Shown: positions 1 through 11,716, counted from the stretch's first letter. The stretch is 64,000 bases of DNA from Nocardia aurantiaca (GCF_009708175.1 NZ_WMBB01000004.1:434001-498000), one strand, 5' to 3'. The notes: generated by a model from the sequence alone, not told the origin. Program-made: numbers and translations.

Positions 1-104
1 GCCATGCGGGGCGGCGGGGCGGTCGGCAACCTCTGCCTCGGGGGATCCGGGTGTCAGACCCCAGATCTTCGTAGGGGTTGCGGCGGCGCGGCCACCGCGA
101 GAGC

Positions 105-521
105 TCAGAGCGTGAATTCGGGGAACCAGAGCGAGATTTCACGCTTGGCGGACTCAGGCGAGTCGGAGCCGTGCACGAGGTTGTACTGGGTCTCGAGGGC
201 GTAGTCGCCGCGGATGCTGCCGGGCACGGCCTTCTCGACCGGGTCGGTGCCGCCCGCGATCTGACGGAAGGCGGCGATGCCGCGCGGACCCTCGAGTACG
301 GCCGCGACGACCGGACCGGATGTGATGAATTCGATGAGCGAACCGAAGAACGGCTTCTCGGCGTGCTCGGCGTAGTGCTGGGCGGCCAGCTCCTCGGAGA
401 CGTTCACGAGCTTCAGCGCCGCGATCTTCAGACCCTTGCGCTCGATGCGGGTGATGATCTCCCCGACGAGGCCGCGGGCCACGCCGTCCGGCTTGATGAG
501 TACCAACGTCTGCTCAGTCAC
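105..521 (-). CDS. ndk: Nucleoside diphosphate kinase
   Basis: Transfers the gamma-phosphate of ATP to nucleoside diphosphates through a phospho-histidine, balancing NTP pools in the cytosol. The 138-residue length is normal for the family. The start is the GTG at 521, giving the standard N-terminus [13 protein letters not shown]; a longer frame reaches upstream but adds non-homologous sequence. The catalytic histidine is H117 in NLVHGSDS, and the family C-terminus LWFPE is present. It is the last visible gene of the minus-strand valS-folC-DUF4233-ndk run, 159 bp beyond the DUF4233 gene, an order shared with M. tuberculosis Rv2448c-Rv2445c from memory. Function is near certain. Confidence 0.97.
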   Translation of the reverse strand: MTEQTLVLIKPDGVARGLVGEIITRIERKGLKIAALKLVNVSEELAAQHYAEHAEKPFFGSLIEFITSGPVVAAVLEGPRGIAAFRQIAGGTDPVEKAVPGSIRGDYALETQYNLVHGSDSPESAKREISLWFPEFTL

Positions 522-680
522 GGCGCAACTGTACCGCCTCCCAGAAACTCCAGCGCACGGCCGAGAGCCGTCGCCGACTCCATTCACGTGCCAGCGGTCA
601 GAACGCGAAACATTTCCGGACTTACCCGACGAGTTGTCCGGTCGCAACGAAATCAGGTGTCGCCCGGGGGCAACGAAGAT

Positions 681-1088
681 TCACGCTCCTGACATACGCT
701 GGCTGGGCAACAGCCCGGCCTCCATGCGCTTCTTCACATCGGCGCGCAGGAACAGGACGAACACCCAGACCGCGACGAAGACCACACCGATCACCAGGAT
801 CGACAGGTGGATGAAGCCGCCGAGCAGCAGCGCCACCTGCAGGGCCAGGTTGAAGGGGATGGCCCAGGGCCGGCGCTGCAGGCCCGCGCCCAGGAACATC
901 ACGACGGCCAGGCCGACGACGTAGAGGATGGACCACCAGCGCAGGCCGCCGCCGACCGCGCTGATCACCGGCAGCGCCAGCAGTACGGTGATGGCCTCGA
1001 GGACCAGGGTGCCGGCCATGACGCCGCGCAGGCCCTTCCACGGGTCGGTGGCGGGCGGCGGAATATCGGGCTGGGCGTCGGAGGTCAT
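681..1088 (-). CDS. DUF4233 family membrane protein
   Basis: A 135-residue integral membrane protein of unknown function with about four hydrophobic segments: GTLVLEAITVLLALPVI near 26-42, the SILYVVGLAVVMFLG region near 53-67, LALQVALLLGGFIHL near 80-94 and a last one near 96-115. The C-terminus is short and basic. The start overlaps the end of folC by four bases (ATGA), so the two are probably translationally coupled. The family is characteristically found directly after folC in actinobacteria, which suggests a conserved but unknown link to folate or envelope metabolism. The family call rests on the context and hydropathy profile. Confidence 0.85.
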   Translation of the reverse strand: MTSDAQPDIPPPATDPWKGLRGVMAGTLVLEAITVLLALPVISAVGGGLRWWSILYVVGLAVVMFLGAGLQRRPWAIPFNLALQVALLLGGFIHLSILVIGVVFVAVWVFVLFLRADVKKRMEAGLLPSQRMSGA

Positions 1089-2526
1089 GCGGGATCCTTT
1101 CCGAACAGGCTGCGGGCGGCCCCGGCGGTGACGACCGACCCGGTGATGACTATGCCCGCACCGGAGACCAGTTCGCCGTCCTCCCCGCCCTCGGCGAGGG
1201 CGATGGCGGTCTCGATGGCGTCGGCCAGGTCGTGGGCGACGGCCACGCGTTCGTCGCCGAAGCGCTGGACGGCGAGGTTGGCCAGATCGTCGACGGGCAG
1301 GGCGCGCGGGGAGCCGTTCTCGGTGACGACGATCTCGTCGAAGACCGGTTCGAGGGCGTCGAGGATGCCGCCGGCGTCCTTGTCGCCGAGCACCGCGATC
1401 ACACCCACCAGTTTGCGGAAGTCGAATTCACTGGTCAATGTGGCCGCCAGCGCCTTGGCACCGTGCGGGTTGTGGGCGGCGTCGATGAAGATGGTGGGCG
1501 CGCTGCGCATACGCTCCATCCGGCCGGGACTGACGGCATTGGCGAATCCGGCTCGCACAGCGTCCATATCGAGCTGTCGGGACGCGCCCGCGCCGAAGAA
1601 CGCCTCGACCGCGGCCAGCGCGAGGACCGCGTTGCGGGCCTGGTGCTCGCCGTGCATGGGCAGGAAGATCTCGTCGTAGACGCCACCGAGCCCTTGCAGT
1701 TCCAGCATCTGCCCGCCGATGGCGACACGGCGCGAAACCACCTGGAACTCCGAGCCCTCGCGCGCCACGGCCGCGTCCACCTCGACGGCGCGGCGCAGCA
1801 GGACGTCCATGACCTCGGGTTCCTGCTGGGCGATGACGGCGACGGTCTCGCGCGGGGAAAGCTCGTCCTCGACGGCCTTCTTGATGATCCCGGCCTTCTC
1901 CCCCGCGATGGCGGCGAGGTCGGGGCCGAGGAATTCGGTGTGGTCCAGGCCGATCGGGGTGATGACGGCGACCTGGCCGTCGATCACATTGGTGGCGTCC
2001 CACCGGCCGCCCAGTCCGGTCTCCACCACGGCCACGTCGACCGGGGCTTCGGCGAAGGCCGCGTAGGCCATGCCGGTCAGCACCTCGAACTTCGACATGG
2101 CCGGTCCACCAGCCGATTGGGACTGCGCGTCGATCATCTCGACGAACGGCAGCAGCTCCCGGTACAGCTCGACATACCGCCCGGGCGTGATGGGCGCGTT
2201 GTCGATGGCGATGCGTTCGGTGGCCAACTGCAGGTGCGGGCTGGTGATGCGCCCGGTGCGCCGGTGCAGCGCGGTGAGCAGCGAGTCGATCATGCGGGTG
2301 ACCGAGGTCTTGCCGTTGGTGCCCGCGATGTGGATGGCCGGATAGCTCTGCTGGGGCGAGCCCAGCAGGTCCATCAGCGTCGCGATGCGGGTGAGCGACG
2401 GTTCGATCTTGGTTTCCGGCCAGCGCCGATCGAGTTCGGCCTCGACCAGCGCCATCTCGGCCAGGTCCACCGGCGAGGTGCCGCTGGTCAGCGGCCCCTC
2501 CGCGTACTGACGCTCCGGCTCGTCGT

Positions 2527-2530
<4 letters not shown>
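1085..2530 (-). CDS. folC: Bifunctional dihydrofolate synthase / folylpolyglutamate synthase
   Basis: Adds L-glutamate to dihydropteroate and further glutamates to tetrahydrofolates, using ATP, in the cytosol. The protein has 481 residues. The Mur-ligase-type P-loop GTNGKTS lies at about 70-76, followed by the family motifs [10 protein letters not shown] near 172 and IDAAHNPHG near 348. It overlaps valS upstream by four bases and DUF4233 downstream by four bases, so this is a tight operon. The N-terminus carries a slightly longer leader (about 20 residues) before the conserved region, as in other actinobacterial FolC proteins. Assignment is firm. Confidence 0.95.
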
Positions 2531-5226
<2,696 letters not shown>

Positions 5227-5539
5227 CGGTCGATTCTAAGGGCTGGGATTATGACCCAACGACCGGGTTTTTCCCAGGCTCTGTTCGATGCCGGACGGGC
5301 GCCTGATGGACAGCCGAAGGGCGGGGCTTCCGACGGATGAGGGACACCGGAAGCCCCGCCCTCGATGGTCAGCCTACCGCCGTTTCGGGCCCCACTCCCG
5401 GATCCAAAGGTAATTCTCAGGTTCCGACCCAAATCGGCCAGGGTAGACCAGATTTCGTTGCATCAACGTTGCGTCCGCCGCATTGTTCTCGCGTCGTGGC
5501 GAGCGCCCTGCGAGCCCACCGACGGGTAGCCTTTCGCCC
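5227..5539. other. Divergent intergenic region valS / methyltransferase
   Basis: This 313-bp gap separates two divergent genes and must hold promoters for both. The only clear structure is the strong hairpin at 5318-5362. No gene or T-box signature was found. Confidence 0.6.
5318..5362. repeat. Perfect 15-bp inverted repeat in valS leader/promoter region
   Basis: The left arm (5318-5332, AGGGCGGGGCTTCCG) and right arm (5348-5362) are exact reverse complements with a 15-nt spacer. The structure lies between two divergent genes, so it cannot be an ordinary 3'-end terminator of either. No T-run follows on either strand. It could be a leader hairpin of valS or an operator. Confidence 0.7.
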
Positions 5540-6184
5540 ATGAATCCGATTGTCTCGCGCGTGATGTCGACGGTCGCCGGGCAGCTGGGAAATCCGCACG
5601 GCCTGCCGGGCAAGGCCGTGGCAGGATTGCTCAACCGCAGCAATCGCCCCATGATCAAGGCCGCCGTGACCGCGGCCGAAATCACCCCCGGCGACGCGGC
5701 CGCCGACATCGGATTCGGCGGCGGCATCGGCCTGACCCTGCTGCTGCATCGGATCGGCACCGGCACGGTGACCGGCGTCGAGCCCTCCCCCGACATGCTG
5801 ATGCGGGCCCGATCGAAATTCGCGTCCGACGTCTCCGCCAACCGCCTCCGCCTGGCCGAGGGCTCCCTCACCGAACTCCCCCTCCCCGACGACTCCCAGG
5901 ACGCCGTCATCACCTGCAACACCATCTATTTCGTGCCGGACCTGAAGCGCGCCTGCACCGAACTGTCCCGCGTCCTGAAACCCGAGGGCCGTGTGGTGAT
6001 CGGCATCGGCGACCCCGACATCATGGCCAAAATGCCCTTCACCTCATACGGATTCACGCTGCGCCCGGTGGCGGAGGTCGAGGAAGCCTTGGAGCGGGCC
6101 GGGCTCACGGTCGACCGGCGGCCCCTGCCGCTGAAGCCGGTTCCTGTTCCCGGGCACTTGCTCATCGCACGCCCGTCCGAGTAG
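5540..6184 (+). CDS. Class I SAM-dependent methyltransferase
   Basis: A 214-residue methyltransferase of unknown substrate. The SAM-binding motif I reads AADIGFGGGIGL at about 54-65, followed by the acidic post-I strand (TGVEPSPDML) and motif IV around DAVITCNTIYFV, which fits the Methyltransf_11/UbiE-like fold. The start at ATG 5540 begins with MNPIVSRVM; an upstream in-frame start at 5483 would add residues with no homology character. It stands alone, divergent from valS. The family is firm, but the substrate cannot be named. Confidence 0.85.
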   Translation: MNPIVSRVMSTVAGQLGNPHGLPGKAVAGLLNRSNRPMIKAAVTAAEITPGDAAADIGFGGGIGLTLLLHRIGTGTVTGVEPSPDMLMRARSKFASDVSANRLRLAEGSLTELPLPDDSQDAVITCNTIYFVPDLKRACTELSRVLKPEGRVVIGIGDPDIMAKMPFTSYGFTLRPVAEVEEALERAGLTVDRRPLPLKPVPVPGHLLIARPSE

Positions 6185-6245
6185 TCCTTCCGGACGCGTG
6201 TCGCGTCAACCCGGGGCGACGTGTCATACATCGTGATAGTTCAAT

Positions 6246-6267
6246 AAAGTGACCTGGATCACTTTAC
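6246..6267. promoter_or_regulatory. CRP/GlxR-like palindromic operator
   Basis: A perfect 8-bp inverted repeat TAAAGTGA-N6-TCACTTTA. Its core GTGA-N6-TCAC matches the half-site layout of CRP-family regulators (TGTGA-N6-TCACA). It lies 125 bp upstream of the secreted-protein gene at 6392. Confidence 0.55.
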
Positions 6268-6391
6268 CCTTGCCATGGCTACCTGCGGTGATGTGTTCTG
6301 GCTATCCGACTGGCGCCAGTCGCCACCCGTTCACCGCAGTATCGAGACAGCTTCGCAGGACATCTCTCCCGCCGTTGGAAAGCGAGTCATC

Positions 6392-6760
6392 ATGCGTGTT
6401 CGAACCTTTGCCATTATCGCGGCCGCCTGCGCGGGGCTCGGCCTGGCCGGATCGGCCGTGACCGGAACCGCCTCCGCCGCAACCCCGTTCGTGATTCCAC
6501 AGATCGGCGCGGCGGGGGTGGAGCTCACGCACGATGAGACGCAGGCCCTGGCCGACAGCCCGGTTCCGGTGCTGATCGAACGTTATGCGCCGCGTAATGC
6601 CGTGATCATCGGGCTCAAATCCGATTCGACACTCGCCCAGAACGGCAATTCCGTCTACGCGGATATGCCCGCGATCATCGGCGAGGCCGCGGGGCACCCC
6701 GACGGCTCGGTGGACATGGCGCTCACCCCGAAGGGTTTGGTCATTCTTCAGGTCTGGTGA
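6392..6760 (+). CDS. Small secreted protein of unknown function
   Basis: A 122-residue protein starting at ATG 6392, 4 nt after a GGAAAGCGAG purine-rich stretch. The N-terminus is a clear Sec signal peptide (MRVRTF, hydrophobic core AIIAAACAGLGLAGSAV), with likely cleavage after ASA near residue 30. The mature part of about 92 residues has no cysteines and no motif recognised. It sits downstream of a CRP-like palindrome and upstream of a hairpin terminator, so it is probably monocistronic. In M. tuberculosis a small secreted protein (Rv2253) flanks the matching DAG-kinase block; whether this is its counterpart is inference. Confidence 0.75.
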   Translation: MRVRTFAIIAAACAGLGLAGSAVTGTASAATPFVIPQIGAAGVELTHDETQALADSPVPVLIERYAPRNAVIIGLKSDSTLAQNGNSVYADMPAIIGEAAGHPDGSVDMALTPKGLVILQVW

Positions 6761-6780
6761 GAATTCACAGCCCACCTGAC

Positions 6781-6820
6781 AGTGCGTCCCATGCCGAAAG
6801 CCATGGGGCGCACTGCTTTT
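6781..6820 (+). terminator. Rho-independent terminator
   Basis: A 13-bp stem (6781-6793 with 6802-6814, one G-U pair) with an 8-nt loop, followed by GCTTTT. It ends the secreted-protein gene and could also act on the converging DAG-kinase transcript. Confidence 0.75.
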
Positions 6821-6853
6821 GCCGGATCGGACCGAACCGGGAGGTGACGCGGG

Positions 6854-7780
6854 TCAGGGGACGAGCACGTCCAGGGCGCCCGGAGCGGCGCGGAAGTGCG
6901 CGGGGAGGAGTCCGGCCGGATCGCCGTCGGCCGTGGCGGGGGCGGCGGGGGCGGACAGGCGGATCTCACGGGCGCGGTACTGGACGGCGGCCGGGTGGTC
7001 GATGCGCTTGCCCGAGGAGAGGGCGGGGAGCAGGCGGAGCATGTCCAGGCGAGACATGGCGCCGACGACGGTGAGGTCCAGCAAGCCGTCGTCGATGAGG
7101 GCGTCGGGGCATATGAGCATGCCGCCGCCGTAGGTGCGGGTATTGCCAACCGCCACCATGACGGCGTCGAGTTCGATGACCGTGTCGTCCGGGTGGTCGG
7201 GCGAGCCGGTCAGTTCGATGCGATAAGGCACGGCCAGCTTGCCCGCGAGTTCGAGCAGCGCGGCGACCGTGTAGCGCATCGGCCCGTTGGGCCAGCGCAA
7301 CGCGTTGGCGCGCAGGGTGACTCGCGCGTCGAGGCCGGTGCCGGTGACGGTGGCGAACCAGACGGCGCGACCCGACTGCTCGGTTTCCACGGTGCCGAGA
7401 TCGATGGCGCGGGTCTTGCCGCCCAGAACGGTGGTCACCGCGGCGTCGGTGTCATCGGGGACGCCGAGCTCGCGGGCGAGATCGTTGCCGGTGCCTCCGG
7501 GTACCAGGCCCAGCGGCACGCCGGTGCCTACCAGCGCTTGGAGCACGACGCCGACCAGTCCGTCGCCGCCCGCGGCCACCACGGCGTCGGGGCGGGAGTC
7601 GGGGTCGGCCAGCGCCTTGCGCACCAGCCGTTCGCTCTCAGCGGCCGAGTCGCCGCGGATCTCGGTGACCTGGACGCCGCGATCTGTGAAGCGGTTGGCG
7701 GCTTCCACGGCGACCAGCGCGCCCTTGCCGTGACCGGACAGCGGATTGGTCACCAGGGCGACGGAGCGAATGATTCTCAC
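6854..7780 (-). CDS. Diacylglycerol/lipid kinase family protein
   Basis: ATP-dependent lipid kinase of the DAGK catalytic family, probably phosphorylating diacylglycerol or a related lipid at the inner membrane face. The protein is 308 residues from GTG 7780. The nucleotide-binding GGDG is at 71-74 and PGGTGND at 94-100. In most relatives GGDG is followed by T; here the next residue is Leu (GGDGLV). The start overlaps the upstream flavoprotein by four bases (GTGA), so translation is coupled. From memory, the M. tuberculosis neighbour pair Rv2251-Rv2252 has the same order, and Rv2252 is a diacylglycerol kinase affecting phosphatidylinositol mannosides. Confidence 0.88.
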   Translation of the reverse strand: MRIIRSVALVTNPLSGHGKGALVAVEAANRFTDRGVQVTEIRGDSAAESERLVRKALADPDSRPDAVVAAGGDGLVGVVLQALVGTGVPLGLVPGGTGNDLARELGVPDDTDAAVTTVLGGKTRAIDLGTVETEQSGRAVWFATVTGTGLDARVTLRANALRWPNGPMRYTVAALLELAGKLAVPYRIELTGSPDHPDDTVIELDAVMVAVGNTRTYGGGMLICPDALIDDGLLDLTVVGAMSRLDMLRLLPALSSGKRIDHPAAVQYRAREIRLSAPAAPATADGDPAGLLPAHFRAAPGALDVLVP

Positions 7781-9420
7781 GGAATCAGCTTTCCAGGATT
7801 GAGGATTCCGGCGGGGTCGACCGCGCTCTTCACCGCGCGCAGCACCTGGACGCCGAGGTCGCCGATCTCGTCGGTCATCCAGGGGCGGTGGTCGGCGCCG
7901 ACGGCGTGGTGGTGGGTGATGGTGCCGCCCGCGGCCACGATGGCGTCGCCCGCGGCCCGCTTGGCGACGGCCCACTGCGCGATCGGATCCTCGGCCTGCT
8001 TGCCGACGATGGTGAAGTACAGCGAGGCGCCGGTCGGGTAGGTGTGCGAGATGTGGCACATGACCAGCGCGGGGGTGCCCTGGGCGGTGAGCGACTCGGT
8101 CAGCGCGGCGGTCACCTTCGCCTTGAGATTGGCGAGATCGGCCCAGCTGGTGGCGGTTTCGAGGGTCTCGCAGAGCACGCCCACATCCAGCAGCGCGTCG
8201 CGCAGGTAGGGGGCGGCGAAGCGGCCGTGCTCCCATTCCCGGGCGGGGGTTTCGCCGAGCGCGGTCCCGCCGGCGGCGGCCAGCAGGGCGGCGGACTCGG
8301 CGCTGCGGGCGACCACATGGGCGGCGGTGCCCTCGAAGGTGGTGACGGCGAGGCAGCCGCCGACGGCCGCGCCGCCGATGTCCCCGGCGCGGGCCAGGTT
8401 CAGACCGGTCTCGGCCTCGTCGGACAGGCGCATGACCGTGGGGGCGGCCCCGGCCTGGATGACGGTGCGCAGGGCGGCCGCGCCGGTGGCGAAGTCGGGG
8501 AACGACCAAGCCTGGTAGGCGGTGGTCTCCGGGACCGGGTGCACGCGCAGGGTGACTTCGGTGATGATGCCGAGGGTGCCCTCCGACCCGGAGAACAGCT
8601 CGCGCAGATCGGGTCCGGCGGCCGAGGCGGGGGCGCGGCCGAGGTCGAGATCGCCTGCGGGAGTGGCGATCCGGAGGCGTTGGATCATATCGTCGAAGCG
8701 CCCGTAGCCGGCCGAGGCTTGGCCCGAGGAGCGGGTGGCCGCGAAGCCGCCGATGGTGGCGTACTCGAAGCTCTGCGGGAAGTGGCCGAGCGAAAGGCCT
8801 TGGCGGGCAAGCAGTTCCTCGGCCTGCGGGCCGGACAGGCCGGCGCCCAGGGTCGCGGTGCCGCTCACCGGATCGACCTCGGTGAGGGTGTCGAGGCGGC
8901 GCAGATCGAGGGCGATGACGGCAGGAAAGCTGCCGCGCGCGGGGTCGAGGCCGCCGACGACGCTGGTGCCGCCGCCGAAGGGTACGACCGCGATTCCCTT
9001 GGCGGAGCAGTACTTCAGTACCGCGAGGACCTGGTCGTGATCGGCGGGGAGGACGACGGCGTCGGGCGCGTCCTGTTCGCCCTCGGCGCGCCGACGGAGC
9101 AGGTCGGGAGTGGATTTGCCGCCCGCGTGCAGCAGCCGGTCGCGGTGGTCGATGGACAGGTTCTCGGCTCCGACCACCGCGACGAGCCCGGCGTGCTGTT
9201 CCGGCGTGAGCGCCGAGGCGCGCAGCGGCACGTCGCCCTCATCGCGACGGGTCACCGGCTCGCCGGACACCCCGAAAACCTGTGCGAGCAATCCCCGAAT
9301 CTGCTCGGGCAGCGGCTTGTGTCCGGACGGGGAGCCCCAGGCGTCCCACACCATACTCGCGCGGACCTGCGGCTCGCCCGGCTTTTCCGTGGATGCGGAA
9401 GCTGCTTGTGTGTCGTCCAT
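7777..9420 (-). CDS. FAD-binding oxidase, alkyl-DHAP-synthase-like
   Basis: A 547-residue flavoprotein of the PCMH/vanillyl-alcohol-oxidase superfamily. The FAD-binding region shows the PFGGGTSVVGG motif near 145-155. Near the C-terminus (about 500-513) ITHHHAVGADHRPWM resembles the His-cluster and substrate loop of alkyldihydroxyacetonephosphate synthases. Together with the coupled lipid kinase and the nearby glpD, this suggests ether-lipid or glycerolipid metabolism, but the substrate is inference. The annotated start is only 3 bp from the TetR palindrome at 9423-9455. A TTGACA hexamer on the minus strand lies inside that palindrome, so the TetR protein very likely represses this gene. Confidence 0.85.
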   Translation of the reverse strand: MDDTQAASASTEKPGEPQVRASMVWDAWGSPSGHKPLPEQIRGLLAQVFGVSGEPVTRRDEGDVPLRASALTPEQHAGLVAVVGAENLSIDHRDRLLHAGGKSTPDLLRRRAEGEQDAPDAVVLPADHDQVLAVLKYCSAKGIAVVPFGGGTSVVGGLDPARGSFPAVIALDLRRLDTLTEVDPVSGTATLGAGLSGPQAEELLARQGLSLGHFPQSFEYATIGGFAATRSSGQASAGYGRFDDMIQRLRIATPAGDLDLGRAPASAAGPDLRELFSGSEGTLGIITEVTLRVHPVPETTAYQAWSFPDFATGAAALRTVIQAGAAPTVMRLSDEAETGLNLARAGDIGGAAVGGCLAVTTFEGTAAHVVARSAESAALLAAAGGTALGETPAREWEHGRFAAPYLRDALLDVGVLCETLETATSWADLANLKAKVTAALTESLTAQGTPALVMCHISHTYPTGASLYFTIVGKQAEDPIAQWAVAKRAAGDAIVAAGGTITHHHAVGADHRPWMTDEIGDLGVQVLRAVKSAVDPAGILNPGKLIP

Positions 9421-9422
9421 GC

Positions 9423-9455
9423 GTTACAGTCTGACATAGAATGTCAAGCAGTAAC
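9423..9455. promoter_or_regulatory. Probable TetR operator between divergent genes
   Basis: Imperfect palindrome with 14-bp arms around a 5-bp centre: outer GTTAC/GTAAC and inner TGACA/TGTCA match exactly, with a few mismatches between them. It contains a minus-strand TTGACA and a plus-strand TAGAAT, and fills the gap between the flavoprotein and the TetR gene. Confidence 0.7.
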
Positions 9456-9482
9456 GGAAACTACTCTCCGGTGGTGGCAACC

Positions 9483-10085
9483 ATGAGTTCAACGGAACCA
9501 TCCTCCGCCGTCGATCGGGCCATCCTCGACGCGGCGCGCGCCTGCGTGGCGGAATTCGGCGTCCGTCGCACCACCCTGACCGAGGTGGCACGGCGCGCGG
9601 GCGTCAGCCGCCCCACCGTGTACCGGCGCTGGCCCGACACCGGGTCGCTGGTGGCGGATCTGCTGGTGCGGGAACTGCGCGAGATCATCGCCGACACCGC
9701 GCCCACCACGGGCAGCGCACGAGAGCGCCTGGTCGGGGCGATCGTCGGCGGCGGCTCGGTCATGCGCCGAAACCCCCTGTTCGCCAAGATCTTCCGCGCC
9801 GACGCCGACGTCATGCAGACCTATGTGTTCGAACGCCTGGGCCGCAATCAGCGCGCCCTCATCGATCTGTTCGCCGGTGCCATCCGGGAAGGTCAGGCCG
9901 ACAACTCGATTCGCGACGGCGACCCCGACCGGCTGGCCGCCATGCTCCTGCTCATCGCCCAGTCCGCCGTCCAGTCGGCGACCGCCTTCGCCCCCGTCCT
10001 GAAGGGCGACGACCTGGATACCGAGCTCGCCCGCGCCCTGCACAGCTATCTCGCGCCGGTCGACGTCGGAACCAGCGGTAGCTGA
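9483..10085 (+). CDS. TetR family transcriptional regulator
   Basis: A 200-residue repressor with an N-terminal helix-turn-helix (TLTEVARRAGVSRPTVYRRWPD, about 32-53) and a ligand-binding C-terminal domain. An earlier in-frame ATG at 9441 falls inside the palindrome 9423-9455 and leaves no room for a leader, so the ATG at 9483 is preferred; this is a judgement. It is divergent from the flavoprotein/lipid-kinase pair and followed by glpD 64 bp downstream in the same direction. It likely controls both sides. From memory, M. tuberculosis has a TetR-type gene (Rv2250c) in the same place. Confidence 0.88.
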   Translation: MSSTEPSSAVDRAILDAARACVAEFGVRRTTLTEVARRAGVSRPTVYRRWPDTGSLVADLLVRELREIIADTAPTTGSARERLVGAIVGGGSVMRRNPLFAKIFRADADVMQTYVFERLGRNQRALIDLFAGAIREGQADNSIRDGDPDRLAAMLLLIAQSAVQSATAFAPVLKGDDLDTELARALHSYLAPVDVGTSGS

Positions 10086-10149
10086 CCACCGCACCGGACC
10101 GGTCGACCCACTCCCTCCCATTTTCCACACGGCATCGAAAGGCACTGGT

Positions 10150-11688
10150 ATGACCGGCAATTCGCATCGATCCAGTTCGTCGCTCAATCGCGAGCGACGT
10201 CGGCGGGAGCTCACCGCCCTGGGCGACGGCCCGCAGATCGACGTGCTGGTGATCGGCGGCGGCATCACCGGTGTCGGGGTGGCGCTCGACGCCGCCGCGC
10301 GCGGGCTGCGCACAGTCCTGGTGGAGAAGCACGACTTCGCGTTCGGGACCAGCCGCTGGAGTTCCAAGCTGGTGCACGGCGGGCTGCGGTATCTGGCCGG
10401 CGGCGGTGTCGGCATCGCGCACGAGAGCGCGGTGGAGCGCGACATCCTGCTGACCCGCACCGCCCCGCATCTGACCCGGGCGCTGCCGCAGGTGGTGCCG
10501 TTGCTGCCGAATATCGGTGCGGCGCAGAAGGTCCTGGTGCGCACCGGGTTCCTCGCCGGTGACGTGCTGCGGCGTGCGGCCGGGACATCGCCGTCTGTGC
10601 TGCCGCGCTCGCGGCGGGTGGCCGCGGCGGAGGCGTTGCGGCTTGCCCCGACCCTGCGCCGCGCTGAGCTGCGCGGTGGATTGCTGGCCTGGGATGGGCA
10701 ATTGGTGGACGACGCGCGCCTGGTGGTGGCCATCGCTCGTACGGCCGCACGGGAGGGCGCGTCGGTGCTGACCCGGGTCGAGGCCGTACGGGTCACGGGC
10801 ACCTCGGCCACGCTGAAGGATATCCTGACCGGCGAAACCCTGGACGTGACAGCGCGTTCGGTGGTCAATGCCACCGGCGTGTGGGCGGACCGGGTCGATC
10901 CGAGCATCGAGCTGCGGCCCTCGCGCGGTACCCACCTGGTGTTCGACGCCGCCGCGTTCGGCGGTCTCACCGCCTCGCTGACCGTGCCGATTCCGGGCAG
11001 CACCAGCCGTTTCATCTTCGCGTTCCCGGCCGCGCACAACCGGGTCTATCTGGGCCTCACCGACGAGGAGGCCCCGGGCCCGGTGCCGGATGTTCCGCAC
11101 GCGACCGACGGCGAGATCGACTTCCTGCTCGACACCGTCAATACCGTGCTGCGGGAGCCCTTGAGTCGCAGCGATATTCGCGGCACCTTCGCGGGCCTGC
11201 GCCCGCTGCTGCGCACCGGCGACGACAGCACCGCCGACATCTCCCGCGAGCACGCCGTCCTCACCTCCCCCGCCGGGGTGATCACCGTGGTGGGAGGCAA
11301 GCTCACGACCTACCGGAAAATGGCCGAGGACGCGATGGATGCCGTGGTGGCGCACGCGCACCTCGCCGCCGCACCGTGCCGCACCCGCGTCTTGCCCCTG
11401 GTGGGCGCGGTCTCCGGCGCGGCCCGCGATGCCGTCCAAGCCCCGCCGCGTCTGGTCGAGCGCTATGGCGGCGAGGCCGCCACGGTTCTCGAACTGGCCG
11501 ACCAGCATCCGGCCCTGGCGGCCGAGGTGATGCCCGGCATGGACGTCATCGCGGCCGAATTCGCCTTCGCCGTCGCCCACGAGGGCGCTCTCGACGAGGC
11601 CGACCTGCTCGACCGGCGCACCCGCATCGGTCTCGTCGCCGCGGACCGGCAGGCCGCCGAACCCGCCGCCAAGGCGGCCTTCGGCTGA
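10150..11688 (+). CDS. glpD: FAD-dependent glycerol-3-phosphate dehydrogenase
   Basis: Oxidises sn-glycerol-3-phosphate to dihydroxyacetone phosphate and passes electrons to quinone at the membrane. The protein is 512 residues, close to the short mycobacterial GlpD1 rather than the roughly 580-residue GlpD2. The dinucleotide fold IGGGITGVG is at 35-43, and the signature SSKLVHGGLRYL is at 71-82. It follows the TetR gene with a 64-bp gap and may share its transcript. Its placement beside a lipid kinase and an alkyl-DHAP-synthase-like protein makes a small glycerol/DHAP lipid block. Confidence 0.93.
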   Translation: MTGNSHRSSSSLNRERRRRELTALGDGPQIDVLVIGGGITGVGVALDAAARGLRTVLVEKHDFAFGTSRWSSKLVHGGLRYLAGGGVGIAHESAVERDILLTRTAPHLTRALPQVVPLLPNIGAAQKVLVRTGFLAGDVLRRAAGTSPSVLPRSRRVAAAEALRLAPTLRRAELRGGLLAWDGQLVDDARLVVAIARTAAREGASVLTRVEAVRVTGTSATLKDILTGETLDVTARSVVNATGVWADRVDPSIELRPSRGTHLVFDAAAFGGLTASLTVPIPGSTSRFIFAFPAAHNRVYLGLTDEEAPGPVPDVPHATDGEIDFLLDTVNTVLREPLSRSDIRGTFAGLRPLLRTGDDSTADISREHAVLTSPAGVITVVGGKLTTYRKMAEDAMDAVVAHAHLAAAPCRTRVLPLVGAVSGAARDAVQAPPRLVERYGGEAATVLELADQHPALAAEVMPGMDVIAAEFAFAVAHEGALDEADLLDRRTRIGLVAADRQAAEPAAKAAFG

Positions 11689-11716
11689 GCGGCCGGTCGA
11701 CGACGGCGAACAGCGC

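Noticed and set aside
5227..5539. T-box riboswitch for valS
   Set aside because: A hairpin is present but the T-box consensus (AGGGTGGNACCGCG-type) could not be found in the leader on the minus strand.
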